Source: a bacterium (GTDB lineage: Bacteria; Zhuqueibacterota; Zhuqueibacteria; Residuimicrobiales; Krinioviventaceae). From it: a stretch of 64,000 nucleotides of DNA. Shown here in pieces: positions 60,179-64,000 of this stretch (position 1 is the first letter of the stretch; each line of letters opens with the position of its first letter). The notes beneath the pieces are model-generated. The model saw only the letters and a program-made list of their open reading frames with translations. It ran no database searches and had not been told where the DNA came from. The position numbers and the translations under genes are program-made. The stretch is from NCBI GenBank assembly GCA_029561455.1, contig JAKQIY010000028.1, positions 1 through 64,000 of the forward strand, read 5' to 3'.

Positions 60179-63100
60179 TCAACAATTAATCTGCACTTCT
60201 TTTAATTGAACTTTAAGTGTATCTAGAAAACTATCTGTATTTATAGGTTTGGTAATAAAATCATTCATCCCGGCGTCAAAGCATTTTTGCTTATCTTCCG
60301 GCATTGCATGAGCTGTAAGCGCTACTATTGGAGTTTGACAATTAATTCCGTTGCTATTTCTTATTTGAATGGTCGTATCAATTCCATTTAATTCAGGCAA
60401 ACCCAAATCCATTAATACCAATGAATACTTTTCACTTTGCAGTTTTAATAAAGCTTCTTTGCCGTTGCACGCCCATTCGGTTTTCCACTTTTCTTCTTTT
60501 AACAACGTGGTGATGTATAACCGGTTAATTGCATCATCTTCTACAACCAGAATTTTAATTTCTGATTGCGGTGCATCCATAATTTCATGGGCAGTTTTAA
60601 TAAAAGGTGATTCACTAACAAATTCAGGTAACTTTGCCTTTACTGGCAATTTTACAGTAAAAGTACTCCCCTGGTTTACATGACTTTTAACTGTTATTGA
60701 CCCCTCCATTAACTCGACCAGACCTTTGACAATCGACAATCCAAGTCCCGCACCCTGATGTGTTTTGGTATAAATATCTTCAACTTGTTTAAATGGTTCA
60801 AAAATTATCTCCAGTTTGTCACCGGCTATACCAATACCGGTATCCTGAACTGAAATTGAGATATTTTTTTTATGATGCTCCAAAACTACATTTATATAAC
60901 CGGTCTTGGTAAATTTAATAGCATTATTAATCAGGTTTACTAAAATTTGCCCGATGCGTAATTTATCGCCATAGTAACAGGTATTCTCGTTGTCAACCTT
61001 GTAAGTCAAATTCAAACCTTTTTTAGTGGCATCCTGCTGCAGGATTTTTATAGTTTTGATTAAAAGTTCCGCCAGGTTGAAATTTTCATTATTCAGGGCA
61101 AGCTTCATCATATCGATGCGAGAAAAAACTAAAAGGTCTTCAATAATTTGGAAAAGTTTTTCAGCAGAGAAATCCAGCATAGATAAATACTCTTTCTGGG
61201 TCTCATTCAGCTCTGTACCTGTAAGCAGGGTGGCCATACCCATAATTCCATTCAAAGGTGTGCGTAATTCATGGCTCATATTGGCCAGGAAATCACTTTT
61301 GGCTTTATTGGCAGATTCGGCTTGTTCTTTTGCTTTTATTAATTCAATTTCTTTATTTTTTAATTCGGTTATATCCTGAACATTGGCAATAAAAGCATAG
61401 GGTATATTTTGATCATCTACTAGATTGGTTATATCAAGTATTACAGGAAATGTGGTACCATCTTTGCGTATGTGAAGCGATTCAAAAGTATAATGACCAT
61501 ACGATTTTACCATTTCAAAATACTGTTGTACATCAGATTTAAAATCATCAGCATAGACAGCTTCGATTGGTTTTCCCACTAGCTCATTCTCATCATAACC
61601 ATGCATTTTAGCATAAGCAGGATTAACCTGTTCAAATAATCTGCTATGAATCGAGCTTATGGCAATTCCCCAGTTGGCAGTTTTAAAAATATGCGCCCAT
61701 TTTTCAATATTGGCCTGAGCGTCTTTACGTTCTGTAATATCCTGAGCAAATCCGTAAATACGTATCAGTTCACCTTTATCATCTTGTTCAGGGCACCCCT
61801 GCACATGGATAATGCGCACAACATCATCGGAATACCGTAAAATTCTGAATTCAAGATCAAATGGCTCAAAGACATTCAGTATAGTATTCACTTGTTCTGT
61901 AAGATAGTCCTGATCCTCTACAAAAACTAATGACAACAAATCATCTGGATTAATTGGATGGTCGCTTTTTTGTAAATTGAAAATTTTGTATAATTGATCG
62001 GACCAAAATATTTGATTGCTTGTCCGATCCCAAACCCAACTGCCCATATTGGCTATTGTTTGGGCTTCTTCAAGCATTGTATAACTGTTCAATAAATCGA
62101 TTTCGTATTGTTTTTTGATTTCCGCATGTTCTTCATCTGCCAAAGTTGATTTTAAATTTGGCGCAATATAATTCGCCAGGAATTCGAGTTTCTTTTGTTC
62201 TTCCTCATTATACCCCTCCGGGCGGTTTGCAACCGCAATTTGACCTAAAAGTTCATTGTGATACAATAGGGGCACAACCAAAAAATTTGATAGTTTTAAA
62301 TGGTTTTCCGGTAAAATGACCGCTTTATTTTCATAGAATGATAGCTTTTCCCTGAGAGACCGTCCTATTAAACCAGGCCATTTCTCTTTTTTCAACACAA
62401 ATTCGGTGGGCTGTACTGAAAATTCATCCTTGTCGCTTCCTGCAAATCCAACCAAATCCCCATCTGAATTAATATAACCAAAATACCCGATTTTACAGTT
62501 CATGTATTCCAGAATGACATGCAATAACTGGAAATAAAGTTCATTACCGGATTTATTTAAAAACTGGTTGGCGATTAAATTCAAAGCGCCAAGTTCTTTT
62601 TCCGATTTTATTAAAGCCAGTTCTGCCGTTTTTCTCTCGGTAATATCTATAACAATACTTTGATAACAAGAAACCCGTGAGGTGCTATCTTTAAATTCCA
62701 CAGTTCGCACATCAACCCAAAATAATTTTCCTCCCTTGCCAATTATTCGATATTCCTGGTTAAATGAAAATTGACCGGTTTGGTGATAATATTTTATTTC
62801 ATTTTCAACTCTTTTTAAATCTTCCAGTTTTATGATTGCTTTTAATGAAATTTTACCTGACTGAAAATCGGCTACAGAAACGCCAAATATATTTTCAACA
62901 TTTTCAGAAACATAAATTACCGGCCAGTTTTCTTCATCTTTCCATTGAAAAAGAACAACCGGACTTTTTTCCATAATCAGAACGGCTTTGGCTAATTGCT
63001 CCAGGGTTAAATTTTGTTCCAGTTCGACATAAATTTTTTGTAATGCAAAAGCAATATCATCGGCCATTTCAATAAATAATTTCTGTTCCTCTTCGTTATC

Positions 63101-64000
63101 AGTGAATTCGGCAGGAATTGTAACCCCGAACAGCCCCAATAGCTGATTATCATACTCCAGCTTGCAAATATAACTTCCCTTGTGAAATGCCAACTTGCCT
63201 AAAACACATTCACCACAATCAACACAGGGTTTGACAATCAGCATTTTGTCCGTCGTATATAATAATTTTTGGGCGCAAAAAATTAAGCCGCTACGCCCGG
63301 TTTTTTTTATTAAATTCAAATTCTCATTATCAAAACCGGATTCAGCAGCTAGCCATACCTTATTTTGTGAGTCTAGCAAGGCTATCCATGAATAAAAATA
63401 CCCGCGGTTTTGTACCAGGGATAAACATACTTTATTGATCAGCTCCTTTGGGTCTTCAATATGGGTTATTAACTGATTAACATTGCGAATGGATTGCAGA
63501 ACCTTGTTTAAATGCTCTATGCGTGTTTGCGCCTTTTTTCGTTCGGTGGTTACCTGGAAAAATACGGAAATTCCATTATCAAAGGGATAGACACGAACTT
63601 CATACCAGTTCACATAGGGTTCCACGCCGAAATAGGTTTCAAAATTTATAAATTTTTTGGTTTTCAGGGCATTAGTATAATTTTCTTCAAAAATCGAACC
63701 GGCGGCTTCCGGGAAAACCTTGAACAGGTTTTGCCCGACTACCTCTTCACTATTCCGATGTAATAATTTTTCCGCAGCAGAGTTGAAGAAAGTAACAACC
63801 AGGTTCTCATCAAGCACAAACAATCCATCACTGATACTGGCCAGAATACTATTTATTTGATCTTTGTTTTTAATTAAAGCAGTTTCAGAATCCTTTCGGT
63901 TTTTTATGTTACGAACCAGAGAACATATAGTATCTTTATCATCCATAGAGAATAAACGGGCATTGACTTCAACAGGAATTGGTTCGCCGGCTTTGGTATA
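60179..64000 (-). CDS. Hybrid PAS/GAF sensor histidine kinase with receiver domain, 5' end outside window
   Basis: At least 1273 residues; the frame stays open to the right edge. The last 18 codons there read YTKAGEPIPVEVNARLFS, the end of another PAS domain, so the ATG at 63946 is probably internal. Visible domains in order: PAS (partial), PAS, GAF (with a CVDCGECVLG cysteine group), PAS, GAF, PAS, PAS, HisKA (FLANMSHELRTPL; His codon at 61271-61273), HATPase (NLINNAIKF, DTGIGIAGD, GAGLGLSIVKG) and a C-terminal receiver (VVEDDAINRLY, LVLMDLGLP). No membrane segment is seen in the visible part. It lies 388 nt upstream of the chemotaxis operon and may or may not feed into it. Confidence 0.92.
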   Translation of the reverse strand, partial: YTKAGEPIPVEVNARLFSMDDKDTICSLVRNIKNRKDSETALIKNKDQINSILASISDGLFVLDENLVVTFFNSAAEKLLHRNSEEVVGQNLFKVFPEAAGSIFEENYTNALKTKKFINFETYFGVEPYVNWYEVRVYPFDNGISVFFQVTTERKKAQTRIEHLNKVLQSIRNVNQLITHIEDPKELINKVCLSLVQNRGYFYSWIALLDSQNKVWLAAESGFDNENLNLIKKTGRSGLIFCAQKLLYTTDKMLIVKPCVDCGECVLGKLAFHKGSYICKLEYDNQLLGLFGVTIPAEFTDNEEEQKLFIEMADDIAFALQKIYVELEQNLTLEQLAKAVLIMEKSPVVLFQWKDEENWPVIYVSENVENIFGVSVADFQSGKISLKAIIKLEDLKRVENEIKYYHQTGQFSFNQEYRIIGKGGKLFWVDVRTVEFKDSTSRVSCYQSIVIDITERKTAELALIKSEKELGALNLIANQFLNKSGNELYFQLLHVILEYMNCKIGYFGYINSDGDLVGFAGSDKDEFSVQPTEFVLKKEKWPGLIGRSLREKLSFYENKAVILPENHLKLSNFLVVPLLYHNELLGQIAVANRPEGYNEEEQKKLEFLANYIAPNLKSTLADEEHAEIKKQYEIDLLNSYTMLEEAQTIANMGSWVWDRTSNQIFWSDQLYKIFNLQKSDHPINPDDLLSLVFVEDQDYLTEQVNTILNVFEPFDLEFRILRYSDDVVRIIHVQGCPEQDDKGELIRIYGFAQDITERKDAQANIEKWAHIFKTANWGIAISSIHSRLFEQVNPAYAKMHGYDENELVGKPIEAVYADDFKSDVQQYFEMVKSYGHYTFESLHIRKDGTTFPVILDITNLVDDQNIPYAFIANVQDITELKNKEIELIKAKEQAESANKAKSDFLANMSHELRTPLNGIMGMATLLTGTELNETQKEYLSMLDFSAEKLFQIIEDLLVFSRIDMMKLALNNENFNLAELLIKTIKILQQDATKKGLNLTYKVDNENTCYYGDKLRIGQILVNLINNAIKFTKTGYINVVLEHHKKNISISVQDTGIGIAGDKLEIIFEPFKQVEDIYTKTHQGAGLGLSIVKGLVELMEGSITVKSHVNQGSTFTVKLPVKAKLPEFVSESPFIKTAHEIMDAPQSEIKILVVEDDAINRLYITTLLKEEKWKTEWACNGKEALLKLQSEKYSLVLMDLGLPELNGIDTTIQIRNSNGINCQTPIVALTAHAMPEDKQKCFDAGMNDFITKPINTDSFLDTLKVQLKEVQINC

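Overview
The window looks like chromosome of a Gram-negative bacterium of the FCB group, close to the Calditrichota/KSB1-type lineages. The evidence is four secreted proteins ending in type IX secretion (T9SS) sorting domains with the NYPNPFN signature, many lipoproteins, a heptosyltransferase-like GT9 enzyme, DUF4954 and DUF5020 proteins, and TTG/GTG starts behind good Shine-Dalgarno sites. Lineage is inferred from protein families only; there is no rRNA gene here.

Layout. 1-2043: hairpin-rich DNA and an MFS transporter bracketed by inverted copies of a 22-nt repeat. 2044-4485: a tight pterin cluster (PTPS-like, FolE, SDR, metallo-hydrolase). 4634-9719: S55 peptidase, secreted beta-propeller, DHH phosphoesterase. 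9878-18259: large multi-GAF histidine kinase, polyprenyl synthase, UDP-sugar decarboxylase, GT9, RsfS, ArgS. 18260-23381: repeat-rich accessory stretch with a PfkB kinase, YjbQ, an orphan ECF-type ATPase whose 3' end is duplicated about 1.1 kb downstream, and a four-helix-bundle gene. 23492-29131 (minus): tryptophanase, lipoproteins, thioesterase, a T9SS-exported protein, DUF5020.

29428-32519 (minus) is the most interesting locus. A Tat-signal/PqqD-like protein, a 382-residue protein with 37 cysteines spaced every three or four residues plus a T9SS sorting domain, and a radical SAM/SPASM maturase form one operon. The Cys-rich protein has no Sec signal although it has a T9SS tail. I propose that the maturase crosslinks it in the cytoplasm, that the Tat-tagged PqqD-like protein carries it across the inner membrane, and that T9SS exports it.

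33064-45533: housekeeping and secreted functions (acetyltransferase-like protein, POT transporter, DUF1080 lipoprotein, SlyD, RRM protein, DUF4954-SIS pair, tandem M28 peptidases with T9SS tails, AlkD-like protein) and a lipocalin ending at 46135. 46181-48109: an AbiE toxin-antitoxin cassette between near-identical 20-nt repeats, with a perfect 16-bp inverted repeat at its promoter and the 5' half of a tRNA-Val beside it. 48422-59790 (minus): a large chemotaxis operon (cheD, a kinase-like protein lacking its phospho-acceptor His, cheB, cheR, MCP, cheW, cheA, cheY, STAS, a soluble MCP-like protein, response regulator). 60179-64000: a hybrid histidine kinase whose reading frame runs off the right edge.
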